Shown: positions 1 to 7,476 of the stretch, piece after piece
How the letters are laid out: the number at the start of each line of letters is the position of its first letter
Numbering within the stretch: position 1 is the stretch's first letter
Assembly: GCF_015831355.1 (NCBI RefSeq)
Contig: NZ_JADWYR010000002.1
Coordinates: 558,001-622,000, forward strand
Length of the DNA stretch: 64,000 bases
DNA from: Panacibacter microcysteis
GTDB taxonomy: Bacteria; Bacteroidota; Bacteroidia; Chitinophagales; Chitinophagaceae
Direction: 5' to 3'
Translations under genes and position numbers: made by a program
Notes under the pieces: model-generated
Told to the model about the DNA's origin: nothing
Database searches by the model: none
The model's input: only the letters and a program-made list of their open reading frames with translations

Positions 1-163
1 CCCTGTCAAAGAGAAACTGTCTACCACTACTTCCCGAAATAACAACTCCAAAGAGTTCCTTTAAATATTCAACCAAATCGTCACCATATGTTGAGGAGTC
101 AATTACTTCAACATCTTCTTCGTTCAAGTCAATTTTAAAGATTTGAATTTCATTTATGTCCAT
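1..163 (-). CDS. Partial hypothetical protein, cut by the left edge
   Basis: An open frame runs leftwards from an ATG at 163 to the edge (54 codons, no stop). A purine-rich stretch (AAAGAAAG) lies just before the ATG and could be a ribosome binding site. The product starts MDINEIQIFKIDLNEEDVEV and is acidic with no signal peptide. The DNA is clearly richer in A+T than the genes after 600. I do not recognise the family; the 3' end lies outside the window. Confidence 0.55.
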   Translation of the reverse strand, partial: MDINEIQIFKIDLNEEDVEVIDSSTYGDDLVEYLKELFGVVISGSSGRQFLFDR

Positions 164-203
164 ACTTTCTTTTTATTATTATTGTTCGGTCCTATCTTTA
201 AGG

Positions 204-279
204 GTTGCTGCCAACGATAAATATCCAAAGTCTAAAACGCTATTGTTTGATTTTCAATCGCTTTCCGTTCCGCAACAAC
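204..279. repeat. Imperfect inverted repeat in an AT-rich gap (attC-like, speculative)
   Basis: GTTGCTGCCAACG (204-216) faces CGTTCCGCAAC (266-276). GTTGC pairs with GCAAC and AACG with CGTT, leaving an internal bulge. Bipartite arms of this kind recall integron attC sites, but no integrase is visible and the core triplets do not fit well. The rest of the 164-540 gap holds nothing else I can identify. Confidence 0.2.
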
Positions 280-540
280 TAACAGTGAAATTTTTTGCTA
301 CTTAAAAAATTGAAATATTTGTGGAGTCATGTTTATATAATTGTCGGGGTTAAGTCTGCAGCACAGGTTCATTGGCGTTACAAATCAAACAATAGTTACA
401 GAAATAAACAACGTGATTTTTCACAGGAATGTATGAGAAAAACACATTGCTGTTTTGGTCGTTTTTTTGTATAACAGTCCTGTTGTTTATACAGCACGGA
501 GATAGCCAACAGATCGCTGCAGCCGCCATAACAACCGAAC

Positions 541-592
541 GTACAAGTGAGTGACACAACCGCCGATGCCATAAAAAACAACAGCCGGCAAC
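541..592 (-). repeat. Dispersed intergenic repeat, A arm with outer flank
   Basis: The A arm is at 541-559 in reverse orientation (GTACAAGTGAGTGACACAA). Its outer flank follows (CGCCGATGCC, then GCCGGCAAC at 584-592). On the inner side, CTGCAGCCGCCATAACAAC is shared with the copies near 10369 and 37670. No partner arm is visible to the left. The outer end overlaps the cphA terminator. Confidence 0.8.
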
Positions 593-611
593 ACAATGGT
601 TACCGGCTGTT
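580..611 (-). terminator. Rho-independent terminator after cphA
   Basis: AACAGCCGG (580-588) and CCGGCTGTT (603-611) form a perfect 9-bp stem with a 14-nt loop. Read on the minus strand it is followed by GTTTTTTATG. It starts 18 nt beyond the cphA stop. Its distal arm and T-run coincide with the outer end of the dispersed repeat at 541. Confidence 0.75.
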
Positions 612-628
612 AATAGTGATGTATTCGC

Positions 629-3265
629 TTACGCAGTTACCAGCGTTGCGGCATCTTCTTTTTCTTTCAGGTCTTTGATAAGATCGAGCGCCTCGGCCAC
701 CACATCGCACATAATGGTTACCAGCGAACCCGGTTTGGCATTGTTGTATGCATGCATAATGGCTTCTTTCTCATTGAGTATAATGGTAACGGGAATGTCT
801 TTTGTTTTCTTCTCATTAATGCCTTCTACCAGCAGGTTTACAATCTCCTCAGCCGTGCGGCCACGCAGGTGTTTATCCTGCCGTATAATGATCTCATCAA
901 AGCAACCGGCGGAAATGCGGCCAAGGTCTTTGATGTCTTCATCACGCCTGTCGCCCGTACCGCTGATGATGCCCACTTTTGGTGTGCCATCCATCTTGCT
1001 TACAAAGTCGCACAGCAGCTCAAGCCCTGCAGGGTTGTGCGCAAAATCTACCAGGAACCTGAATGTTTTGAATTCAAACATATTCAACCGCCCCGGTGTT
1101 TGTGAAGCAGAAGGTACAAATGTGGTAAGCGCCGTGCGAATGTCTTCGATAGAAATATCTTTGAAAAGATAGCTGGCCAGTATGGCGGGCAGCGTGTTCA
1201 TAATATTGTGTAATGCTTTGCCACCATAGGTTATCGGGATTTCTGATGCCTTGAGTACACGGATCTTCCAGGTGCCTTTCATGATGGTGACATAACCATG
1301 CTCGTATACTGCTGCATAGCCGCCGCCTGCCGTGTGCGATTTAATGCGCGGATTGTTTTCATCCATACTAAAAAATGCCACATTGCAATCGAGGTCTCTG
1401 CGCATGTTGTACACGAGGTCGTCATCTGCGTTTAAGATGGCATAACCATGCTTGTAGGTTGTTTCCGGTATCACTGCTTTTACACGGGCCATTTGCTCCA
1501 GTGTATCAATACCACCCAAGCCAAGATGGTCTGCGGTTACATTGGTAACGATGCTTACATTACAATGCTGGAAGGCAAGACCGCTTTTTAATAAGCCGCC
1601 CCTGGCACACTCAAGTACGGCAAAATCTACCGTGGGGTCTTTGAGTACAAACTGCGCGCTGAGCGGCCCGGTGCAATCGCCTTTCATCAACATCTGGTTT
1701 TGTATATACACACCATCGCTGGTGGTATAGCCAACTTTACGGCCTGCAGATTTGCAGATATGCGCAGTAAGCCTGGTGGTGGTGGTCTTGCCATTGGTGC
1801 CGGTAATGGCTATGATAGGAATGCGCCCTTCACTTCTGTCGGGGAACAGCATGTCAATCACGGGCTCTGCCACATTGCGCGGTAAGCCTTCACTTGGTTC
1901 TATGTGCATGCGGAAACCCGGTGCTGCATTTACTTCGAGTATGGCGCCGCCATTTTCGCTTACGGGTGTGCGCAGGTCTTTTGCCATAATATCAATGCCA
2001 CAGATGTCAAGACCAATGATGCGTGCAATACGTTCGCACATTACAATATTTGCAGGGTGTACTTCATCGGTTACATCTGTGGAAGTGCCACCGGTTGAGA
2101 GGTTTGCCGTTGATTTAAGCAGCACCAGTTCGCCTTTTGGCGGCACAGTTTCCAGCGTGTAGTTTTTCTCATCGAGCATTTTTTGTGTAAACTGGTCAAT
2201 GGTGATTTGCGTGAGCACTTTTTCATGACCATAACCGCGCCTCGGGTCTTTGTTTGTTTCGTCTATCAGCCATTGAATATTGTGTTCACCATCGCCTGTA
2301 ACGGCTGCGGGTGTGCGCAGTGCGGCACAAATAAATTTGTAGTTGATCACAAGCACCCTGAAGTCAAAGCCGGTAATAAATTTCTCTACGATCACGTTGC
2401 GGCCATATTGCCTGGCTGCCTCCAGGGCTTTGGTGGCCTGCTCCCACGTGGTGATGTTGGTGGTATTGCCTTTACCATGGTTACCATCGATCGGCTTTAT
2501 TACCAGCGGGTAGTTAAATTTATCGATTGCTTCTTTCAGGCCTTCTTCGGTGCGTATTACAGTGCCGCGTGGTACAGGTATTTCAGCCGCTTCCAGCAGG
2601 GCTTTTGTTTCTTCTTTATCGCAGGCAATATCTACTGCAATATTGCTGGTGGTGCTGGCAATGGTGGCGCGTATTCTTTTCTGGTGCACACCATAACCAA
2701 GCTGTACAAGACTTTGTTTGTTGAGCCTGATATAAGGGATGCCTCTTTTTGCAGCTTCTTCCACAATACAGCCGGTAGAAGGCCCCAGCCTGGTGTCTTC
2801 CCTTATTTCGCGCAGGCGCTGTATGTCTGCGGTTAAATCGTAACCGGTACCATCTACCAGTGCCTGTGCAATGCGTACTGCAGCTTTGGCCGCATATACA
2901 CCTGCATCTTCTTCCATATAATTAAAGACTACGAAATATACACCTTCCACACCGGCGCCGCGTGTTCTGCCAAAACCACAATCCATACCGGCCAGCGTTT
3001 GCAGCTCCAGTGCTATGTGCTCAATAACATGCCCCATCCAGGTGCCTTCTTTTACCCGTTTGAAGAAACCACCGGGTGCGCCTTCGCTGCAGCGGTGCTC
3101 GTACATAGAAGGAAACATCGCTTCCAGTCTGTCGGGGAAGCCGTCTATTTTATCAGTAGGTGATTGCTCCAGTTCTTCGAGGTTTAGCCGCACCTGTATT
3201 AGTTTTGGCCTGCGTACACTCCAGTAATTAGGACCTTTCAAAACTTTGATGTCTTCAATTTTCAT
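629..3265 (-). CDS. cphA: Cyanophycin synthetase
   Basis: An ATP-dependent enzyme that polymerises L-aspartate and L-arginine into the nitrogen reserve cyanophycin (multi-L-arginyl-poly-L-aspartate). The 878 residues show the family order: an N-terminal domain, an ATP-grasp domain (about 210-470, with a glycine-rich GNHGKGNT loop and EVNAAPGFRMH near its end) and a Mur-ligase-like domain opening with the P-loop GTNGKT at 489-494 and carrying DFAHNPAG further on. The frame stays open upstream to 3502, but that extension is translated repeat DNA (the B arm at 3341 gives YKSATQ when read from the minus strand). The ATG at 3265, giving MKIEDIKVLKGPNYW, matches the family start. The gene stands alone; no cyanophycinase or isoaspartyl dipeptidase is in view. 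Confidence 0.95.
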   Translation of the reverse strand: MKIEDIKVLKGPNYWSVRRPKLIQVRLNLEELEQSPTDKIDGFPDRLEAMFPSMYEHRCSEGAPGGFFKRVKEGTWMGHVIEHIALELQTLAGMDCGFGRTRGAGVEGVYFVVFNYMEEDAGVYAAKAAVRIAQALVDGTGYDLTADIQRLREIREDTRLGPSTGCIVEEAAKRGIPYIRLNKQSLVQLGYGVHQKRIRATIASTTSNIAVDIACDKEETKALLEAAEIPVPRGTVIRTEEGLKEAIDKFNYPLVIKPIDGNHGKGNTTNITTWEQATKALEAARQYGRNVIVEKFITGFDFRVLVINYKFICAALRTPAAVTGDGEHNIQWLIDETNKDPRRGYGHEKVLTQITIDQFTQKMLDEKNYTLETVPPKGELVLLKSTANLSTGGTSTDVTDEVHPANIVMCERIARIIGLDICGIDIMAKDLRTPVSENGGAILEVNAAPGFRMHIEPSEGLPRNVAEPVIDMLFPDRSEGRIPIIAITGTNGKTTTTRLTAHICKSAGRKVGYTTSDGVYIQNQMLMKGDCTGPLSAQFVLKDPTVDFAVLECARGGLLKSGLAFQHCNVSIVTNVTADHLGLGGIDTLEQMARVKAVIPETTYKHGYAILNADDDLVYNMRRDLDCNVAFFSMDENNPRIKSHTAGGGYAAVYEHGYVTIMKGTWKIRVLKASEIPITYGGKALHNIMNTLPAILASYLFKDISIEDIRTALTTFVPSASQTPGRLNMFEFKTFRFLVDFAHNPAGLELLCDFVSKMDGTPKVGIISGTGDRRDEDIKDLGRISAGCFDEIIIRQDKHLRGRTAEEIVNLLVEGINEKKTKDIPVTIILNEKEAIMHAYNNAKPGSLVTIMCDVVAEALDLIKDLKEKEDAATLVTA

Positions 3266-3307
3266 AGCAGTCTGTTGTAGTTCTAAAAAAATGTTTGAGA
3301 AATATTT

Positions 3308-3655
3308 GTTACCCGGCATTTGTACGCTATGCAGCTTTGGTTGCGTCGCACTCTTGTACTGCATATCTTTTAGCAGCACAGGGCACAACCCCGTTGATTG
3401 TATGGTAGCACGTACAAAATCTGTGTTTGTAAAAGACCGGCATTTGCGCAGCCTGAAAAAGGAAGATAATAAATATATTGCTGCAACTGCTTTTAAGGTC
3501 AATAGTTTTGTTCCTGCTGCAGAAGAAGGCCATTATCTTTTACTGCCGCGGATTGCATAACAGGTGCGCCGATGCACCCGGCGCAGGTGCACAGTGATAT
3601 GCCGTACAAGTGAGTGACACAAGGGACGATGCTCAAAGTACCCACTGCCGGTTAC
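3308..3655 (+). repeat. Dispersed intergenic repeat, paired B...A element
   Basis: A B arm at 3341-3359 and an inverted A arm at 3604-3622 face each other over 282 bp. The outer ends GTTACCCGGC (3308-3317) and GCCGGTTAC (3647-3655) are themselves inverted, so the full element is 348 bp. It occupies most of the divergent gap between cphA and hisIE and so must lie in or near both promoters. No clear -7/-33 boxes could be placed here. Confidence 0.8.
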
Positions 3656-3744
3656 CTGTTTACTTTCCTTTTTTATCTGCCGGCCAATACCACCGGCCAA
3701 ATGAAAATAATATAACTTCGCTCTTCATTTTTCACACAGGCAAT

Positions 3745-4344
3745 ATGAAAGTTGATTTTAAAAAATATGCAGATGGTCTGGTGCCGGCAATTATACAGGA
3801 CTATACCACGCACAAGGTTTTGATGCTTGGCTTTATGAATGAAGAAGCTTACCATAAAACAGAAACGACCGGTAAGGTTACTTTTTACAGCCGCAGCAAA
3901 AAACGCCTGTGGACAAAAGGAGAGGAGAGCGGCAATTTCCTGGAGCTGAAAAGTGTTGCAGTAGATTGCGACAATGATACATTGCTGATAAAAGCCAACC
4001 CGCTTGGGCCCGTGTGCCATACCGGTGCTGATACCTGCTGGAGTGAGCGCAACCACGACGAAGATTTTCTCTTTTACCTGGAAGACATTATAAACCTGCG
4101 CAAAAAAGCGGCACCGGAAAACTCTTACGTAGCAAGCCTTTTTGCAAAAGGTATTAACAAGATTGCACAAAAAGTGGGCGAGGAAGCTGTGGAAGTGGTA
4201 ATTGAAGCAAAGGATAAAAACGATGAATTATTTTTAAATGAGTGTGCAGACCTGCTGTTTCATTATTTGATTTTGCTTAACGCCAAGGGTTATAAATTGC
4301 AGGACGTGCTCTATATTTTACAAAACCGTCATTCAAATAAATAA
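3745..4344 (+). CDS. hisIE: Bifunctional phosphoribosyl-AMP cyclohydrolase / phosphoribosyl-ATP pyrophosphatase
   Basis: Catalyses steps two and three of histidine synthesis in the cytoplasm. The 199 residues hold a HisI half (1 to about 110; metal-site residues in VDCDND and PVCHTGADTCW) and a HisE half (about 115-199; the acidic helix EEAVEVVIEAKDKNDELF). The frame is open upstream to 3610, but that part runs out of repeat DNA; the ATG at 3745 (MKVDFKKYADGLVPAI) fits the family start. In this phylum hisIE usually ends a complete his operon. Here it stands alone, followed after 2 nt by a thioredoxin-like gene. Confidence 0.93.
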   Translation: MKVDFKKYADGLVPAIIQDYTTHKVLMLGFMNEEAYHKTETTGKVTFYSRSKKRLWTKGEESGNFLELKSVAVDCDNDTLLIKANPLGPVCHTGADTCWSERNHDEDFLFYLEDIINLRKKAAPENSYVASLFAKGINKIAQKVGEEAVEVVIEAKDKNDELFLNECADLLFHYLILLNAKGYKLQDVLYILQNRHSNK

Positions 4345-4346
4345 GT

Positions 4347-5441
4347 ATGAAGTGTGTACTATTGAGCCTGTTATTATTACCGTTTGGTCTTGCCGCGCAG
4401 AACAACCAGAACGGTTTTAGCATCAGCGGAAAAATTGGCGGGCTGCCGGAAAACAGTATTATATTTCTTGCTACTACAGATGGCAGAAATGATACGCTTT
4501 CCAAAGCAACTGTTCATAACAATGCCTTTACACTGAATGGTAAATTAGAAAATACAGAAGGCGTGATACTTGTGTTACCCGGTATTGAGCGCACAATGTT
4601 TCTGTTTATCGGTAACGATACACTTAGCATTACGGCATCAGCACCAACACTGGATGATGTGGTAATTACGGGCTCGCAATCGCAAAACGATTACGAGTCT
4701 TTTATGAATGAAGTAAAACCACTGGGTGATTTTGTGATCATGTACCGCCAGCAAATGCAAACTGCAGCTTCGGAAGGGCAGCGTGATACTGCAGCCATCA
4801 TGCTTAATACGGCCTATAATATTTACCAGACATCAATAGAACGTTTTGTAAACAGGAAAAGGAACAGCCCGGTAGCTGCGCTTGCACTTGCTTACAGTTT
4901 TGATACAGACCCCAACAAAGATGTTGAATTGCTGGAAAGGCGCATGTCGATACTTGGCGGAAACGCTTTGAACAGTAAGTATGCACAAAGTATTCAACGC
5001 GTAATAAGCGGTGCAAAGATTGGTGCAGTTGGTACAAAAGCGCCGGAGTTTACACAGAAAGATACACTTGGTAAAGATGTAGCCCTGGCGCAGTTTAAAG
5101 GTAAATATGTGCTGATCGATTTCTGGGCAAGCTGGTGCAGGCCTTGCCGTATGGAAAACCCGAATGTGGTAGCGGCATACAACGCATTCAAAAATAAAAA
5201 CTTTACCATTCTCAGTGTATCGCTCGACCAGGATAAGGAAAGCTGGCTAAACGCTATAAAAATGGATAAGCTTAACTGGTGGCATGTGAGCGACCTGCAA
5301 TACTGGAGCAATGCAGCAGCACAGCTTTACCGCGTGCAATCGATACCACAGAATTTTCTCCTCGATCCCAATGGTATCATCATTGCCAAAAACCTTCGCG
5401 GTGAAGAGCTTGCAGCCAAGCTGAAGGAACTGATTAAATAA
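4347..5441 (+). CDS. Secreted TlpA-family thioredoxin-like protein with N-terminal DUF4369
   Basis: A probable periplasmic disulfide oxidoreductase. The 364 residues begin with a signal peptide (hydrophobic to LAAQ at about residue 18). A DUF4369-like beta domain (about 22-110) and a helical linker follow, then a TlpA/ResA thioredoxin fold (about 228-364) with the redox motif WCRPC (W263 to C267) and the cis-proline segment SIPQNF. The start is 2 nt after the hisIE stop, so the two are probably cotranscribed, though no functional link is obvious. It converges on panB; a weak hairpin (AGTGTT/AACACT, 5466-5485) lies between them. The substrate is unknown. Confidence 0.88.
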   Translation: MKCVLLSLLLLPFGLAAQNNQNGFSISGKIGGLPENSIIFLATTDGRNDTLSKATVHNNAFTLNGKLENTEGVILVLPGIERTMFLFIGNDTLSITASAPTLDDVVITGSQSQNDYESFMNEVKPLGDFVIMYRQQMQTAASEGQRDTAAIMLNTAYNIYQTSIERFVNRKRNSPVAALALAYSFDTDPNKDVELLERRMSILGGNALNSKYAQSIQRVISGAKIGAVGTKAPEFTQKDTLGKDVALAQFKGKYVLIDFWASWCRPCRMENPNVVAAYNAFKNKNFTILSVSLDQDKESWLNAIKMDKLNWWHVSDLQYWSNAAAQLYRVQSIPQNFLLDPNGIIIAKNLRGEELAAKLKELIK

Positions 5442-5497
5442 CCGGCGCTGCTGGCGTTGTTGTACAGTGTTTTAAAAGCAACACTATGCAACAGCTG

Positions 5498-6316
5498 TTA
5501 ATACTGTTCCTGCTCATTGGGGAAATCTGTGCTTTTTACATCATCTATATAATGGGCAACTGCCTGGGTTATCTGTTCGTACAGGTTGAGGTACTGGCGT
5601 AAGAACCGCGGTTTGAATTCTGTATTAATACCCAGCATATCGTGCATAACCAATACCTGCCCGTCGCACGCACGACCGGCACCAATACCAATGGTAGGTA
5701 TGGTGAGGCTTTCGCTTACTTCCCTGGCCAGTGAAGCTGGTATTTTTTCCAGCACAATACCGAAGCAGCCTGCTTCCTGCAATAAGAGCGCATCCCGGCG
5801 TAGTTTATCTGCTTCTTCCTGTTCTTTTGCCCTTACATTGTACGTACCAAATTTATAAATGCTCTGCGGCGTTAAACCAAGGTGCCCCATTACCGGTACG
5901 CCGGCAGATACTATTTTTTTAATGCTTTCCACCACTTCTTCGCCGCCTTCAAGTTTTATGGCATGCGCACTTGTTTCTTTCATAATACGCACAGCAGAAG
6001 CAAGGGCTATTTCTGAGTTTGACTGGTAAGAGCCGAAGGGAAGATCAACCACAACAAGGCAACGGTTAACACCTCTCATTACACTTTGTGCATGGTAGAT
6101 CATCTGGTCGAGTGTAATGGGCAGCGTGGTTTCGTGACCGGCCATTACATTGCTGGCACTGTCGCCAACAAGAATGATATCTATACCTGCATTGTCAATA
6201 ATCTTTGCAAAGGAAAAATCGTAAGCCGTGAGCATGGAGATCTTTTCTCCGTTGGCTTTCATTTTTAATAAGGTGTTGGTGGTAACTTTTTTTACTTCCC
6301 TGGCGGCTGCTGACAT
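5498..6316 (-). CDS. panB: 3-methyl-2-oxobutanoate hydroxymethyltransferase
   Basis: Transfers a hydroxymethyl group from methylenetetrahydrofolate to 2-oxoisovalerate, giving ketopantoate, the first step of pantothenate and CoA synthesis. The 272 residues match the family in length. Visible motifs are [11 protein letters not shown], the metal-site segment [29 protein letters not shown], and EKIPASLA followed by IPTIGIGAG. It stands alone, about 4.2 kb from panDC on the same strand. A 217-bp gap (6317-6533) separates it from ppx; I see no repeat arm or clear signal there. Confidence 0.96.
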   Translation of the reverse strand: MSAAAREVKKVTTNTLLKMKANGEKISMLTAYDFSFAKIIDNAGIDIILVGDSASNVMAGHETTLPITLDQMIYHAQSVMRGVNRCLVVVDLPFGSYQSNSEIALASAVRIMKETSAHAIKLEGGEEVVESIKKIVSAGVPVMGHLGLTPQSIYKFGTYNVRAKEQEEADKLRRDALLLQEAGCFGIVLEKIPASLAREVSESLTIPTIGIGAGRACDGQVLVMHDMLGINTEFKPRFLRQYLNLYEQITQAVAHYIDDVKSTDFPNEQEQY

Positions 6317-6533
6317 CTGAATGAATTTTGAGTTTGAGTGAAGACTGAATATATCCCTGCTTTAGAATAAAACATATCCAGATGTCGCCGCAAAGATGGG
6401 GAAATTATTGAAAAGGAACAAGGCATGGCGCACAAGGGAAAAGGTTAAGGGGAGAAGGGGCAATGCCTTAAAAAAATGTTTACAGGCAAAGGATAAATAA
6501 AGTATAATTCAACTTACGCGGTAGCGGAAAGAT

Positions 6534-7418
6534 TTATTGTTTGCTTACTTCTTCATACAGGCTCTGGATAAGGCCATCTGCAAGGCCTATCTTGGGTACG
6601 TAGATCTCGGAGATATCTGCCCAGCGCATTACATTGATATAAATCTGCAGCGCGGGTACAATTACGTCGGCGCGGTCTTCCCTGAGTTTATACACTTTAA
6701 TGCGATCTTCCAGCGACACACTGGAAAGTTCTTTATAATAATCTTTCAGCAGGTCGAGCGATAAAGGTTTGCCATCTTTCTTTTTACTGATGGAAAAAAC
6801 TTTGTTGATATTTCCTCCTGAGCCAATTGCGATCATTGGCCACTTACTTTTCGTGTTGTTTTTGATATGGTCGCGCATATTGTCCCAATGCGCATCCGTT
6901 ACCATATTTTTCAGCAGTCTTATGGTACCAATGTTAAACGATTCTTTGTAGCGCAGTTTGCCGTCAGCAAAAAAAGTAAGCTCGGTACTTCCACCGCCAA
7001 CATCAATGTATAAATAAGCGTGTTCCTTGGAAAGATTTTCAGCAATATGATTTTCGTATATGTAAGAGGCTTCGTCGTCTCCGGTTATAATACTGATCTC
7101 TATACCTGTTTCAAGCTTAACCTTCCTGATGATATCGTTGCTGTTGCGCGCATCTCTCATGGCACTGGTGGCGCAGGCTTTTAAATGCTGCACGCCGTAT
7201 ACATTCAGCAAATGGCTGTATGCTTTCAGCGTCTGGATGATCATGCCTACTTTTTGCCTGGAGATTTCACCTTTGTCAAACACGTCGAAACCGAGGCGCA
7301 GCGGCACACGCACAAGATTCAGCTTGTTGAAAGAAACAGTCCCATCTTTGTTCCCGGCTACTTCAGAAATTAATAAACGTGCTGCATTACTCCCGATATC
7401 AATTGCTGCTAGCTTCAA
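6534..7418 (-). CDS. ppx: Ppx/GppA-family phosphatase (exopolyphosphatase or pppGpp phosphohydrolase)
   Basis: An actin/Hsp70-fold phosphatase that releases phosphate from polyphosphate or from pppGpp. The 294 residues correspond to the short, catalytic-domain-only form. The phosphate-binding loops AAIDIGSNAARLLI (N-terminus) and DVGGGSTELTFF (middle), and the later GSGGNINKV, are present. It lies 58 nt after the ppk1 stop on the same strand, so synthesis and breakdown of polyphosphate are probably coregulated. The pairing favours exopolyphosphatase, but sequence alone does not exclude GppA activity. Confidence 0.88.
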   Translation of the reverse strand: MKLAAIDIGSNAARLLISEVAGNKDGTVSFNKLNLVRVPLRLGFDVFDKGEISRQKVGMIIQTLKAYSHLLNVYGVQHLKACATSAMRDARNSNDIIRKVKLETGIEISIITGDDEASYIYENHIAENLSKEHAYLYIDVGGGSTELTFFADGKLRYKESFNIGTIRLLKNMVTDAHWDNMRDHIKNNTKSKWPMIAIGSGGNINKVFSISKKKDGKPLSLDLLKDYYKELSSVSLEDRIKVYKLREDRADVIVPALQIYINVMRWADISEIYVPKIGLADGLIQSLYEEVSKQ

Positions 7419-7476
7419 TTTTTACTGTTTTAATTACAACGTCTGGCAAAGAATATCAAAAATGGTGCAGTAAATA

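Noticed and set aside
2183-2836. 217-residue frame on the plus strand inside cphA
   Set aside because: Antisense to a clearly conserved gene, with improbable composition and no family resemblance.
3266-3502. N-terminal extension of cphA by 79 residues
   Set aside because: The extension is translated dispersed repeat (B arm gives YKSATQ) and precedes a well-conserved cyanophycin synthetase start.
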